The translations under genes were made by a program, and so were the position numbers. The notes beneath the pieces were generated by a model. That model was not told where the DNA came from. It did not search any database and saw only the letters and a list, made by a program, of their open reading frames with translations. From the IMG/VR virus record IMGVR_UViG_3300046683_000569, positions 1 through 37,129 of that record: DNA of 37,129 bases; one strand, 5' to 3'. Source of the stretch: a virus. This document shows positions 20,902 to 27,981 of the stretch, in pieces; within the stretch, counting starts at the first letter, position 1, and every line of letters starts with the position of its first letter.

Positions 20902-22751
20902 TGTCCCGCGCGTCCACGAAGAAGATCCGCACCGCCACGCATCGGCCGGCCACCAGACGGCGTCGGTTCCGCCACGACGACCTCATCGCGGTCGACCTGT
21001 TCTCCGGCTTCGGGGGTCTCACCAAGGGCATCGAGATCGCCGGGTTCACCACGATCATGGCCGCGAACCACAACGCCTACAAGGTCGAGGTCCACGAGGC
21101 GAACCATCCGAACGCCGAACACTGGATCGCCGACCTGGTCGACCCCGAAGCGGCGGATTACCACTCGGCCCGGGACCTCCCCGCTGCCGACCTCCTCGTC
21201 GCCGGAGTCAGCTGCGTCAACCACTCGCAGGCGAACACGATCAAGGCATACGAGCAGGGCGCGTCGCTGTTCGACTTCGACGACCCCGACTTCGACGCGC
21301 GCGTCACGAAGTCCGAGCGGGACCGCGCGACCGCGAACTGCGTCCTGCACTACGCCGCCCAGCACCGCCCGCGACTGATCCTCGTCGAGTGCACCACCGA
21401 ACTCACCTCATGGGGACCCGCCCTACCGAACAAGCCCAAGATCGGGGACGGCACCACCTACCGGTGGTGGCTCCAGCAGTTCGACCTGCTCAACTACCGC
21501 CACCGCGTGCTGTACCTGAACTCGATGTTCTTCGGTGTCCCTCAGTCCAGGGACAGGCTCTACATCGCGTTCTGGGACAGATCCCTCCCCGAACCCGACC
21601 TCGACCACCGGCCGGTGAGCCACTGCCGCCACTGCGACAGGGACGTGGAAGCGGTCTGGACGTGGATCACCGGGGTCCCGGACTCCGGCGCGGTGCGCTA
21701 CGGCAAGCAGTACAACTACCGGTGCCCCTCCTGCCGCCGCGAGGTCATCCCGCCGATGACTCCGTCACTGGCCGCCTTGGACCTCACCGACCTCGGGACC
21801 CGCCTCGGAGACAAGCCGGTCAAGACGTTCGCAGACGGGTTCGTCGGGCCGCTCGCGCGGGCGACCATGGCCCGCGCAGAGCGCTGCCGGTCGCGGTTCG
21901 CCGAGTTCCCCGCGGTCCTCATGCCGGCGAAGGCCGTGCACGGCAGCGAGCGGCACCCATGGCAGCCGATGGCGACGCAGACCAGCCAGCAGGAAACCTC
22001 GATCCTGTCGACCGGCGCGATCATGGCCGCCGCCGGTAACACCTTCGAGCGGCCGGGATCCAACTGCCGCTCACGAGGCCTCGACGAGCCGCTGTGGGCG
22101 CAGCCTGCGACCAACACCACCGGCCTGATCACCCCGCCGATCGCGCTCGCGGTGGACAACTACCAGGGCGGCCCGCGCGGCGCCGACACCCCGCTGCCCA
22201 CCCAGGTCGGCTCGGAGACGCTCGCCGTCGTGTCCTCCGGGGTCATCCCGTTCCGACAGAACACCGTGCCCACGATGCACGGCGAGGCCATGCCGACGGT
22301 CACCTCAGACCAGATCCCCGGCTTGCTCACCGCCGCCGGAACGATCAAGAACAACGGCTCCATCGACGAGGCGCGCTACCGCGCCCACCCCGTCAGTGAC
22401 CCGCTGGGAACCCTCGTCGGCTCCGCCGCATCCCAGGCCCTGCTGTTCTCCGGTTGGGAGCGCAACGACCCCGCCGGCCGCGACCCGATGACGCCGTTCA
22501 TGGCTGAGTGGCGGGCCGCGCTCGCGGATCTTCCGCTGGAGGAGTGCTACTTCCGGATGATGGCGGCGCACGAGGTCGGCCGCGGCTGCGGCTTCGACGT
22601 CGACTTCAACGACTACCGCGGCACCTTCACCGTCTGGGGCTCCGCCCGGAACCAGGTCGACGGGTTCGGGAACGCCGTATCCCCGCAGGTCGGCACCTGG
22701 ATCGGGTCCCGGCTGCGAGCCGTCATTCACACATCCCGCGCCGCCGCATGA
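20901..22751 (+). CDS. C5-cytosine DNA methyltransferase with divergent motifs
   Basis: The product is 616 aa. Motif I (DLFSGFGGLTKGIEIAG) binds S-adenosylmethionine. Motif IV is AGVSCVNHSQAN, keeping the catalytic Cys but replacing the usual Pro-Cys-Gln with Ser-Cys-Val. Motif VI is LVECTTEL, where Glu-Cys replaces Glu-Asn. Motif VIII is QSRDRLYIAFW and motif X is GFGNAVSPQVG. A treble-clef-like insert (CRHC...CPSC) lies at about 242-280. Residues about 394-525 hold four imperfect 28-30 residue repeats (DEPLWAQ, DTPLPTQ, EAMPTVT, SDPLGTL), probably part of target recognition. No restriction enzyme is adjacent, so protection from host restriction is the likely role. Altered chemistry at motifs IV and VI cannot be excluded. 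Confidence 0.9.
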   Translation: MSRASTKKIRTATHRPATRRRRFRHDDLIAVDLFSGFGGLTKGIEIAGFTTIMAANHNAYKVEVHEANHPNAEHWIADLVDPEAADYHSARDLPAADLLVAGVSCVNHSQANTIKAYEQGASLFDFDDPDFDARVTKSERDRATANCVLHYAAQHRPRLILVECTTELTSWGPALPNKPKIGDGTTYRWWLQQFDLLNYRHRVLYLNSMFFGVPQSRDRLYIAFWDRSLPEPDLDHRPVSHCRHCDRDVEAVWTWITGVPDSGAVRYGKQYNYRCPSCRREVIPPMTPSLAALDLTDLGTRLGDKPVKTFADGFVGPLARATMARAERCRSRFAEFPAVLMPAKAVHGSERHPWQPMATQTSQQETSILSTGAIMAAAGNTFERPGSNCRSRGLDEPLWAQPATNTTGLITPPIALAVDNYQGGPRGADTPLPTQVGSETLAVVSSGVIPFRQNTVPTMHGEAMPTVTSDQIPGLLTAAGTIKNNGSIDEARYRAHPVSDPLGTLVGSAASQALLFSGWERNDPAGRDPMTPFMAEWRAALADLPLEECYFRMMAAHEVGRGCGFDVDFNDYRGTFTVWGSARNQVDGFGNAVSPQVGTWIGSRLRAVIHTSRAAA

Positions 22752-22861
22752 CGCAGCACGCCGCCCCGGGACTCAGCCCGGGCGGCGCCTCCCCAGCACA
22801 CCACGCCGCCGCCCAGCCCACCCGCCTGACCCCCACCCATCCCGAGACCGGAGTGACCTGA
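22748..22861 (+). other. Gap with hairpin and a possible 37-aa ORF
   Basis: A 38-codon frame starts at ATG 22748 (overlapping the methyltransferase stop) and ends on the first base of the next gene, so it would be coupled on both sides. Its product (MTQHAAPGLSPGGASPAHHA and on) looks unlike a folded protein. The same stretch folds as a hairpin, with GCCGCC...CGGG from 22761 pairing with CCCGGGCGGC ending at 22787. A terminator or spacer is the more likely reading; a true microprotein cannot be excluded. Confidence 0.35.
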
Positions 22862-23580
22862 TGTCCGAACCCAGCAAGCCCGCCCAGTACCCAGCCCGCG
22901 ATCGCCTGTTCGCGCTGATTGCCAGCATCCCTGGCTCCGGCGCGGCCAACTGGTGCGATCACGCCAGGGTCCACCTCGACGACTACCGGGCCGAGGTGCT
23001 CGCCGAACGTGCCGTCTCGTCGTCTGCGCCTGCCGACCGGGCCGCGCTCGAAGGTGCCCGAGGGATCGCCCGCCGCCTTGCCGCGCACGCCGTCGGCTTC
23101 CAGGACGTGCTCGACGACACCGACCGTGGCCCGTGGGCCAAGACGGTCGGCGCGGACATCACCGCGCTGTGCACCGCCCTCGACGAGCTGACCGTCCCGG
23201 CGCCGCCCGTCGACCTGGCCGCCGCCCCCAACCCGACGCCCCTGCGCTGGGGTCTGAACGACGTCCTGTGGGGCGACGACGACACCGTGACGGTGCTGCT
23301 GTCTGGGCCTGCCGGTGAGCCGTACTGGCTGGAGCTGGACCCGGAGCGGGCGGGCGTGCTGCGGGAGGACCTGGCCGGGCCGGACGGGGAGACCACGGCC
23401 GACAAGGTCGTGGCCGCCATGCACGTCCCGTGCAGCTTCCCGCCCTGCGACACCAGGCCCGGCGAGCCGTGCGACACCCACGAGCGGCTGTGGGCCCACG
23501 CCGAGGGCGACCACGAACTCTGCGGGCCCGATTGCCCCGCCGCCCCGTCGGACGTTGACGCACGGCAGGACGCCCAGTGA
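22861..23580 (+). CDS. Phage protein with C-terminal zinc-type Cys cluster, unknown function
   Basis: The product is 239 aa. A helical N-terminal half (ADRAALEGARGIARRLAAHA, VGADITALCTALDEL) is followed by a compact beta part (DDDTVTVLLSGPAGEPYWLE). A Cys/His-rich tail follows, with the order HVPCSFPPCDTRPGEPCDTH and later HELCGPDC. The tail resembles short zinc knuckles of other proteins in this window. A GTGA overlap links it to the next gene. Confidence 0.6.
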   Translation: MSEPSKPAQYPARDRLFALIASIPGSGAANWCDHARVHLDDYRAEVLAERAVSSSAPADRAALEGARGIARRLAAHAVGFQDVLDDTDRGPWAKTVGADITALCTALDELTVPAPPVDLAAAPNPTPLRWGLNDVLWGDDDTVTVLLSGPAGEPYWLELDPERAGVLREDLAGPDGETTADKVVAAMHVPCSFPPCDTRPGEPCDTHERLWAHAEGDHELCGPDCPAAPSDVDARQDAQ

Positions 23581-24068
23581 CCGCGACCGCGAACCTGGCG
23601 CCGCCTCACCCGGTCACCCCGCCCCCGCTGCTCACCGCCCGCCAGCTCGCCGTGCTCCGCCTGACCGCGAACGGGCACACGGTCCGCTCCGCCGCCCGGG
23701 TGCTGGGCAAGTCGGAGCATGCGGTGGCCGATCTGATGCATCGGGTGCATGAGCGGCTGGGTGTGCGGTCGTCGGCGCACGGGGTGGCGGTGGCTCTGGT
23801 GCTGGGGTTGATCGGGCTGGACGAGATCCGGGTGCCGGAGCGCCAGGGTGGGGCTGTGGGGCTCTCAGGGGGCGCGGAGGCTCCCAGGCCCCGTCGAGGC
23901 GCTGCGGGGCGCTCTGGTGGCGATGGGGCGGGCTTCAGCGGGTCCGGGAGGGCGCCGCACGCCGGGCGCTCCGATGACTCACCCGCTAGCGAGGCTGAGA
24001 ACGCACTCAGTGGCCCCTCTCGCGCCCGAACAGCCTCCGCGCGTCCCTCGCTTCCACCCGGCCCCTGA
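23577..24068 (+). CDS. LuxR/GerE-type HTH protein
   Basis: The product is 163 aa. Residues 20-80 (LTARQLAVLRLTANGHTVRS, AARVLGKSEHAVADLMHRVH, ERLGVRSSAHGVAVALVLG) are a canonical four-helix GerE domain: the L-T-x-R-Q-x-x-V-L-R-L opening, G-x-T..A-A-x-x-L, and R-L-G-V-x-S. There is no receiver or ligand domain, so it is a stand-alone DNA-binding domain. The last 80 residues are Gly/Ser/Arg-rich and look disordered. Alternatively the true end may differ if an indel has occurred. Regulation of host or phage transcription is inferred. Confidence 0.8.
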   Translation: MTATANLAPPHPVTPPPLLTARQLAVLRLTANGHTVRSAARVLGKSEHAVADLMHRVHERLGVRSSAHGVAVALVLGLIGLDEIRVPERQGGAVGLSGGAEAPRPRRGAAGRSGGDGAGFSGSGRAPHAGRSDDSPASEAENALSGPSRARTASARPSLPPGP

Positions 24069-24145
24069 CGCGCAGCGAGGCGCACAGCGCCGCGCCGCGA
24101 CATCGACCCACTTGGAACCCGACCAGAACCAGACAGGACATCCCA

Positions 24146-24385
24146 ATGGCCACCTTCACCACCGAAACCGTCACCACCCGCACCCACCGCTGGATCATCC
24201 CCGCCACCGAACCCTGGGGCGCAGCAGCGGCCGAGGTCAGCAAGGCATGGGAAGCCGCCCGGCAGGCCTACTGGCAAGCCCACGGCATCCCCCAAGGAGG
24301 GCCCCTCCCCGACAACGCCATCAGCTTCCACGCGGCAGGCGACGAGATCGTCATCAGCTTCGACACCGAGGAGCCGCAGCGATGA
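24146..24385 (+). CDS. Small phage protein, unknown function
   Basis: The product is 79 aa and shows a beta-alpha-beta outline (FTTETVTTRTHRWIIPATEP, then an Ala-rich helix AAAAEVSKAWEAARQAYWQA, then GDEIVISFDTEE). It is the first gene after a 77-base gap and leads into the HIT gene with ATGA overlap. No family is recognised. Confidence 0.6.
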   Translation: MATFTTETVTTRTHRWIIPATEPWGAAAAEVSKAWEAARQAYWQAHGIPQGGPLPDNAISFHAAGDEIVISFDTEEPQR

Positions 24386-24855
24386 CCAGCAAGAAGCCCC
24401 CGCCCTGCGACACCTGCCCGTGTCCCGCCTGGGGCATGGAATGCAAGGACGTCCGCACCGACGCGCCGCAGGCAGCCGAACCCGGCTGCCCCTTCTGCGA
24501 GATCGTCGCCGGACGCGCCCCCGCCGAATGGATCCTCGCCCCCGACTACTGGCCAGACGCCGTCGCCTTCGTCCCACTGAACCCGGTCACCGAAGGCCAC
24601 GCGCTCATCGTGCCGAAGACCCACGTACCCGACTTCGCCGCCGACCCGGACGTGTTCGCCGCAACGAGCCGCCGCGCCGCCGAGCTGATGCGGTGGACGC
24701 CCCGCCCCATGAACGTGATCACCAGCCGGGGCCGCGAAGCGACGCAGTCGGTGTTCCACCTGCATCTCCACCTAGTGCCACGTGCGGCCAATGACGGGCT
24801 GGCGCTGCCCTGGTACAGCGGGCGCTCCCGCCGAACTGGTGGTGAGCAGCGGTGA
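24382..24855 (+). CDS. HIT-family nucleotide hydrolase/transferase
   Basis: The product is 157 aa. The HIT domain begins at GCPFCEIVAGRAPAEWILAP (about 36) and carries NPVTEGHALIVPKTHV and the catalytic histidine triad HLHLHLVPR (about 127-135). HIT enzymes cleave nucleoside phosphoramidates or dinucleoside polyphosphates. An N-terminal extension with a Cys-rich knuckle (CDTCPCPAWGMEC) is unusual and may bind zinc. It is linked by overlaps to a small ORF and a SLOG-family gene, suggesting a nucleotide-handling unit. Confidence 0.9.
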   Translation: MTSKKPPPCDTCPCPAWGMECKDVRTDAPQAAEPGCPFCEIVAGRAPAEWILAPDYWPDAVAFVPLNPVTEGHALIVPKTHVPDFAADPDVFAATSRRAAELMRWTPRPMNVITSRGREATQSVFHLHLHLVPRAANDGLALPWYSGRSRRTGGEQR

Positions 24856-25019
24856 CCACCCCGACCGCCGTACCCCCAACCCCGGCCCGCCAATGGCCCG
24901 ACAACCCCATGTGGCACCACTCCCAGGCCGCCGGCCACTGGATGGCACCCATCCCCCGCCCGCACCGGGACGACGCCGTGTTCGGGCCCTGCACCTGCGA
25001 CAACCAGGAGGCGACGTGA
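24852..25019 (+). CDS. Small ORF of 55 aa between HIT and SLOG genes
   Basis: The frame GTG 24852 to TGA 25017-25019 overlaps both neighbours by four bases, which strongly supports it as a gene. The product begins VTTPTAVPPTPARQWPDNPM, continues HHSQAAGHWMAPIPRPHRDD and ends FGPCTCDNQEAT. It has no recognisable domain. Similar short His/Pro/Cys proteins occur in actinophage operons. Confidence 0.6.
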   Translation: MTTPTAVPPTPARQWPDNPMWHHSQAAGHWMAPIPRPHRDDAVFGPCTCDNQEAT

Positions 25020-25441
25020 CCCGCCCGTACCGCGTCCTGATCACCGGCTCGCGTGACTACCCGACACCGCAGGACATCGTCCGCGCCCTCAACGACATCC
25101 ACGACCGCCTCGCCCCCGATCAGTCGCTGATCGTCGTCAACGGCGCCTGCCCCAAGGGCGCCGACTACTTCGCACACCTGTGGTGCCGACGCCGCGAACT
25201 GCTTGGTGATCCGGTCACGGAGGAGACGCACCGTGCCGAGCGCTTCGGCCCGTGGCCCGGCTGTGGCCCGATCCGGAACCGGCACATGGTGAGCCTCGGC
25301 GCCGACTGCTGCCGCGCCTTCATCAGCTCCTGCAGCAAGGCCGCGTGCCGCAAGCCCCGCCCGCACGGCTCCCACGGCGCTTCGGGCTGCGCTGACCTCG
25401 CGGAGGCCGCCGGGATCCCCGTCCGCCGCTTCACCCCGTAG
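25016..25441 (+). CDS. SLOG-superfamily protein (DUF2493/YspA-like)
   Basis: The product is 141 aa. RVLITGSRDYPTPQDIVRAL opens a Rossmann-like fold, VVNGACPKGADYFAHLW is the typical glycine-rich nucleotide-ligand loop, and GCGPIRNRHMVSLGAD is the conserved R-N-x-x-M segment of this group. Members are thought to bind nucleotide or NAD-derived ligands, and some relatives act in phage conflict. The middle segment RRELLGDPVTEETHRAERFG is also typical. It lies beside a HIT hydrolase. Family assignment is good; the ligand is unknown. Confidence 0.82.
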   Translation: MTRPYRVLITGSRDYPTPQDIVRALNDIHDRLAPDQSLIVVNGACPKGADYFAHLWCRRRELLGDPVTEETHRAERFGPWPGCGPIRNRHMVSLGADCCRAFISSCSKAACRKPRPHGSHGASGCADLAEAAGIPVRRFTP

Positions 25442-25443
25442 CC

Positions 25444-25459
25444 CCGGGCCTGTGCCCGG
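25444..25459 (+). terminator. Short hairpin after the SLOG gene
   Basis: CCGGGC (25444-25449) pairs with GCCCGG (25454-25459) around a 4-base loop, starting three bases after the stop codon. It is a weak terminator candidate. Confidence 0.4.
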
Positions 25460-25498
25460 CTCCTCGACACACCCGACACCACCCGGAAGGCCAAGCCC

Positions 25499-25693
25499 AT
25501 GCCTCGTATCCGAGTCGCCCCCTGGGTCCGTGGCCGCGACTGCGAGTGCGACATCTCGTGCGTCGACCACTCCAGCGGCGGCCAGTGCCACCTCAACGGC
25601 ACGCCGCACACCCACCCCGACGACGGCCACGGCAACTACGGACCGTGCCCCGTCCACCGAGACGCACCCGGCGCGCCGACCGCGACCGCCTGA
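25499..25693 (+). CDS. Small Cys/His-rich protein, unknown function
   Basis: The product is 64 aa and starts MPRIRVAPWVRGRDCECDIS. Cys and His residues (C15, C17, C21, H24, C30 and several His) are dense enough to bind one or two zinc ions. It stands between two hairpins, so it may form its own short transcript. The family is not recognised. Confidence 0.55.
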   Translation: MPRIRVAPWVRGRDCECDISCVDHSSGGQCHLNGTPHTHPDDGHGNYGPCPVHRDAPGAPTATA

Positions 25694-25707
25694 CCACCCC
25701 GCCTGTT

Positions 25708-25732
25708 GCCCGGCCGGGACGACCGGCCGGGC
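25708..25732 (+). terminator. Strong hairpin terminator
   Basis: GCCCGGCCGG (25708-25717) pairs perfectly with CCGGCCGGGC (25723-25732) around a 5-base loop. It is 15 bases after the stop of the 25499 gene and 19 bases before the next start. Confidence 0.7.
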
Positions 25733-25751
25733 CCAACCGAAAGCCGACACC

Positions 25752-26189
25752 ATGCGCATCCCGATCTGGCCCGGCATCCGACTCTCCGTCTGGGAGCCGC
25801 AAAACCCGGCCGCCGTGAACGTCACCCTGGCCTTCAACTGCAAGCCGCCCACGGTCCGCCGCGTCCTGTCCATGCGCGGCTGGATGATCCTCCTCGTCCG
25901 CTACGACTGGCGCGACACGGGCCAGGCCGCGACCGCAGACAGCGAGCAAGCCGCGCCCGTCAACTGGGAAGCCACCGCCCGCCAGAGGGAACGCGAACTC
26001 CGGACGGTCGGCGAGGCGCGCCACACCGCCGAGCAGTGCATCTCCGACGCCCTCGACGTCATCCACGAGTGGCAGCGCAACGGGCCCTCGAACGACTACC
26101 TGACCCGCGTCCACCGAGCACTCCGGCCGCCCGTCTCCGGCAATTCCCAGCCCATCAGTGACGCCGCCTCCGAGGAGCCGACCCAGTGA
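25752..26189 (+). CDS. Phage protein, unknown function
   Basis: The product is 145 aa. A beta-rich N-terminal region (VNVTLAFNCKPPTVRRVLSM, RGWMILLVRYDWRDTG) is followed by a charged helix (ATARQRERELRTVGEARHTA) and a disordered tail. The next gene starts with a GTG overlapping its stop. No motif is recognised. Confidence 0.55.
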   Translation: MRIPIWPGIRLSVWEPQNPAAVNVTLAFNCKPPTVRRVLSMRGWMILLVRYDWRDTGQAATADSEQAAPVNWEATARQRERELRTVGEARHTAEQCISDALDVIHEWQRNGPSNDYLTRVHRALRPPVSGNSQPISDAASEEPTQ

Positions 26190-26905
26190 CCGACCAGCCC
26201 CGCATCAGCACCACCCCCGCCGAACCCGACCAGGCCCTCATCCACCTCCCGGAGTTCACCTACTGGGACACCCAAGCCTGGGCCTGCGAACTCGGCGTGC
26301 CCGTCGCACTGCTGCCCGGCCTGCGGGACGCCATCGACAAGCACCTTGGCGGCCACGCTTCGCACCGCCGCGAACCGTCCCCGGCCTGTGGTGAGGAGTG
26401 CGCCGAGGGCCACACCTACGCCGGACGGTGCACGCAGGCCGCCACCCTGCGGTGCGTCTGCGGCGACCCCGTCACGCGCATGGACCACCCCGACAATCCC
26501 GGCTGGATCCACGCACCCGGCTCCGACACCCCATGCCTCAACGCCCGGCCGCGCTGCCCCCGGTGCCGCATGCCGCACGACCTCGACGGCATCCCCGAAG
26601 CGTTCTGCCGCAGCGTCACGGCACGCATCGCCGTAGACGACGTGTTCGACGACGCCGCCCGCGAGGTCCTGAACACCGCCGCCCGGACAACCCCGGACAA
26701 CCCGGCGGCCAGCAACAACGAGACGGACAACAACCGGCGCGCGCTCGCATGCAACGCCATCGCCCCCGTCCTCCGCCGCAACGGGCAGTGGCTGCCGCTG
26801 AACGTCCGACTGGCCATCGCAGACGAGGTACTCGCCGCCCTCGACGGCCCGGCCGACACCACCCCGCCGGCTGGATCCACCGCCCGGGAGGCCCCCGATG
26901 CCTGA
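26186..26905 (+). CDS. Cys-rich phage protein with several zinc knuckles, unknown function
   Basis: The product is 239 aa. Cys pairs are spread as ACGEECAEGH, CTQAATLRCVCGDPV and RPRCPRCRMPHD (residues about 68-132), giving two or three likely zinc-binding knuckles. The last 80 residues form helices (NNRRALACNAIAPVLRRNGQ, LNVRLAIADEVLAALDGP). It has GTGA coupling with the previous gene and overlaps the next by eight bases. The family is unknown. Confidence 0.6.
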   Translation: MTDQPRISTTPAEPDQALIHLPEFTYWDTQAWACELGVPVALLPGLRDAIDKHLGGHASHRREPSPACGEECAEGHTYAGRCTQAATLRCVCGDPVTRMDHPDNPGWIHAPGSDTPCLNARPRCPRCRMPHDLDGIPEAFCRSVTARIAVDDVFDDAAREVLNTAARTTPDNPAASNNETDNNRRALACNAIAPVLRRNGQWLPLNVRLAIADEVLAALDGPADTTPPAGSTAREAPDA

Positions 26906-27443
26906 CCTCCACCCCGGCGACGCCATCGCCCAGCATCCGACCGCCATCGACACGGCCCTGGCCATCGCCGACGCGGACCTGCGCGATCAGCATCACGAGA
27001 CGGGCGTCTCACCGTGGTTCATGGCGCCGTGCGGCCCGACCGATCACCTGTACGCCACCTGCCCCGGGCTGCGGAGGTCCCTGCGGCCCGGGGAGGAGCC
27101 CGTGACGGGGCGCGGGGTGCTGTACCCGGAGGCGGGCGACGTGTGCGGTCTCTGCCTGCGCTGGTGGCGGGCGCGGCGGGCGAAGGCGTTCCGGCCGGGC
27201 ATCGCTTACCGCCTGGATGTCGCCGAGCTCCATCGCCGTCTCAACATCCAGCGGGCCGCAAGAGGCCTGACCTGGCGGCAGGTCGCGGAGATCGTCGGCA
27301 TCAGCACCCCGACGTTCTCCCGCATCGCGGCAGGCAGCGCCCCCGACGCGCACGCCCTGGTCAGCCTGCTGGTGTGGCTGGACCTGGATACCGACATCGC
27401 GGTCATGGTCAAGCCGAGGGAGCCGCTGTGGGCCGGACGCTGA
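26898..27443 (+). CDS. XRE-type HTH protein with N-terminal extension
   Basis: The product is 181 aa. Residues about 112-160 (RRLNIQRAARGLTWRQVAEI, VGISTPTFSRIAAGSAPDAH) are a standard XRE helix-turn-helix, followed by LVSLLVWLDLDTDI. The N-terminal 100 residues contain Cys at positions that may bind metal (APCGPT, ATCPG, DVCGLCLRWW). The opening resembles phage small proteins of this region. It may be a repressor of a sub-operon; the target is unknown. Confidence 0.75.
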   Translation: MPDLHPGDAIAQHPTAIDTALAIADADLRDQHHETGVSPWFMAPCGPTDHLYATCPGLRRSLRPGEEPVTGRGVLYPEAGDVCGLCLRWWRARRAKAFRPGIAYRLDVAELHRRLNIQRAARGLTWRQVAEIVGISTPTFSRIAAGSAPDAHALVSLLVWLDLDTDIAVMVKPREPLWAGR

Positions 27444-27604
27444 TCGCCTTCGCCGCCTGGTTCGCCGTCGCCATGTCGCCCGCCGTGGCGTGGGTGGTCA
27501 CCGGCCACGCGCTCCCCCCGTGGTGGCTGATCCTCGCCGTCGGCCTCGCCGTGTTCGCGGCGGTTGAGGTCGGCGGGCGGGTGCGGGGCAAGAGGCGGGG
27601 GTGA
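27428..27604 (+). CDS. Small two-helix membrane protein
   Basis: The product is 58 aa from a GTG overlapping the previous gene by 16 bases. Two hydrophobic helices, TLIAFAAWFAVAMSPAVAWV and WWLILAVGLAVFAAVEV, are joined by a short G-H-A-L-P-P loop. A basic tail (GGRVRGKRRG) should stay in the cytoplasm. The size and topology would suit a holin or a superinfection-exclusion protein, but neither can be claimed. It converges with the leftward gene at 27607. Confidence 0.6.
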   Translation: MGRTLIAFAAWFAVAMSPAVAWVVTGHALPPWWLILAVGLAVFAAVEVGGRVRGKRRG

Positions 27605-27606
27605 GG

Positions 27607-27834
27607 TCAGGCCTCGGGCGGGGTGGACCACGGCCCGGCGTCGGGGCGCTTGGGCAGGGCGGCGCCCGGCCTGCGCATGTACCAGCGGATGAACTCCCGC
27701 AGCACCTTGGCTCGCGGGCTGCGGCCCTCGGGGTGGATGACCTTGGCCGCGTCGAGGAACGGGTCCCACTCGGCCGCACTGGGGATGCGCACGGTCTTGG
27801 GCTTCTCGTAGTCGTACTCCGCTTCGGGGGTCAT
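27607..27834 (-). CDS. Ribbon-helix-helix (CopG/Arc-like) regulator
   Basis: The product is 75 aa from the ATG at 27834. The segment KPKTVRIPSAAEWDPFLDAA, then RSPRAKVLREFIRWYMRRPG, follows the RHH pattern: a short basic beta strand (TVRI), helix A, and helix B after an R-S-x turn. A longer upstream frame exists but would run through the operator array. No good ribosome binding site is visible. It sits next to four copies of a 14-bp operator-like motif, the strongest evidence that it is an autoregulating repressor. It is on the strand opposite its neighbours. Confidence 0.7.
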   Translation of the reverse strand: MTPEAEYDYEKPKTVRIPSAAEWDPFLDAAKVIHPEGRSPRAKVLREFIRWYMRRPGAALPKRPDAGPWSTPPEA

Positions 27835-27850
27835 ACCGCGAGGGTAGCTC

Positions 27851-27958
27851 TTTGTCCCTACAGAGACAAGATCCGGAACGCGGCTTATGTCGCTACAAGA
27901 TTCTTCGCCGAGTGGCTTGCTTTGTAGCGACAAAGGCCATAGCGTTTGTAGCGACAAA
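27851..27958. promoter_or_regulatory. Four-copy operator array with consensus TTTGTAGCGACAAA
   Basis: Between the divergent genes at 27834 (leftward) and 27982 (rightward), the exact motif TTTGTAGCGACAAA occurs at 27921-27934 and 27945-27958. Its reverse complement occurs with two mismatches at 27886-27899 (TATGTCGCTACAAG) and 27851-27864 (TTTGTCCCTACAGA). Centre-to-centre spacing is 35, 35 and 24. The motif is a partial palindrome, TTTGT-N4-ACAAA, unusually AT-rich for this sequence. The array fills almost the whole gap and faces an RHH gene, matching the multi-site operators that such regulators bind cooperatively. Confidence 0.8.
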
Positions 27959-27981
27959 GCCGAGTCGTATGGGAGCCCCCA

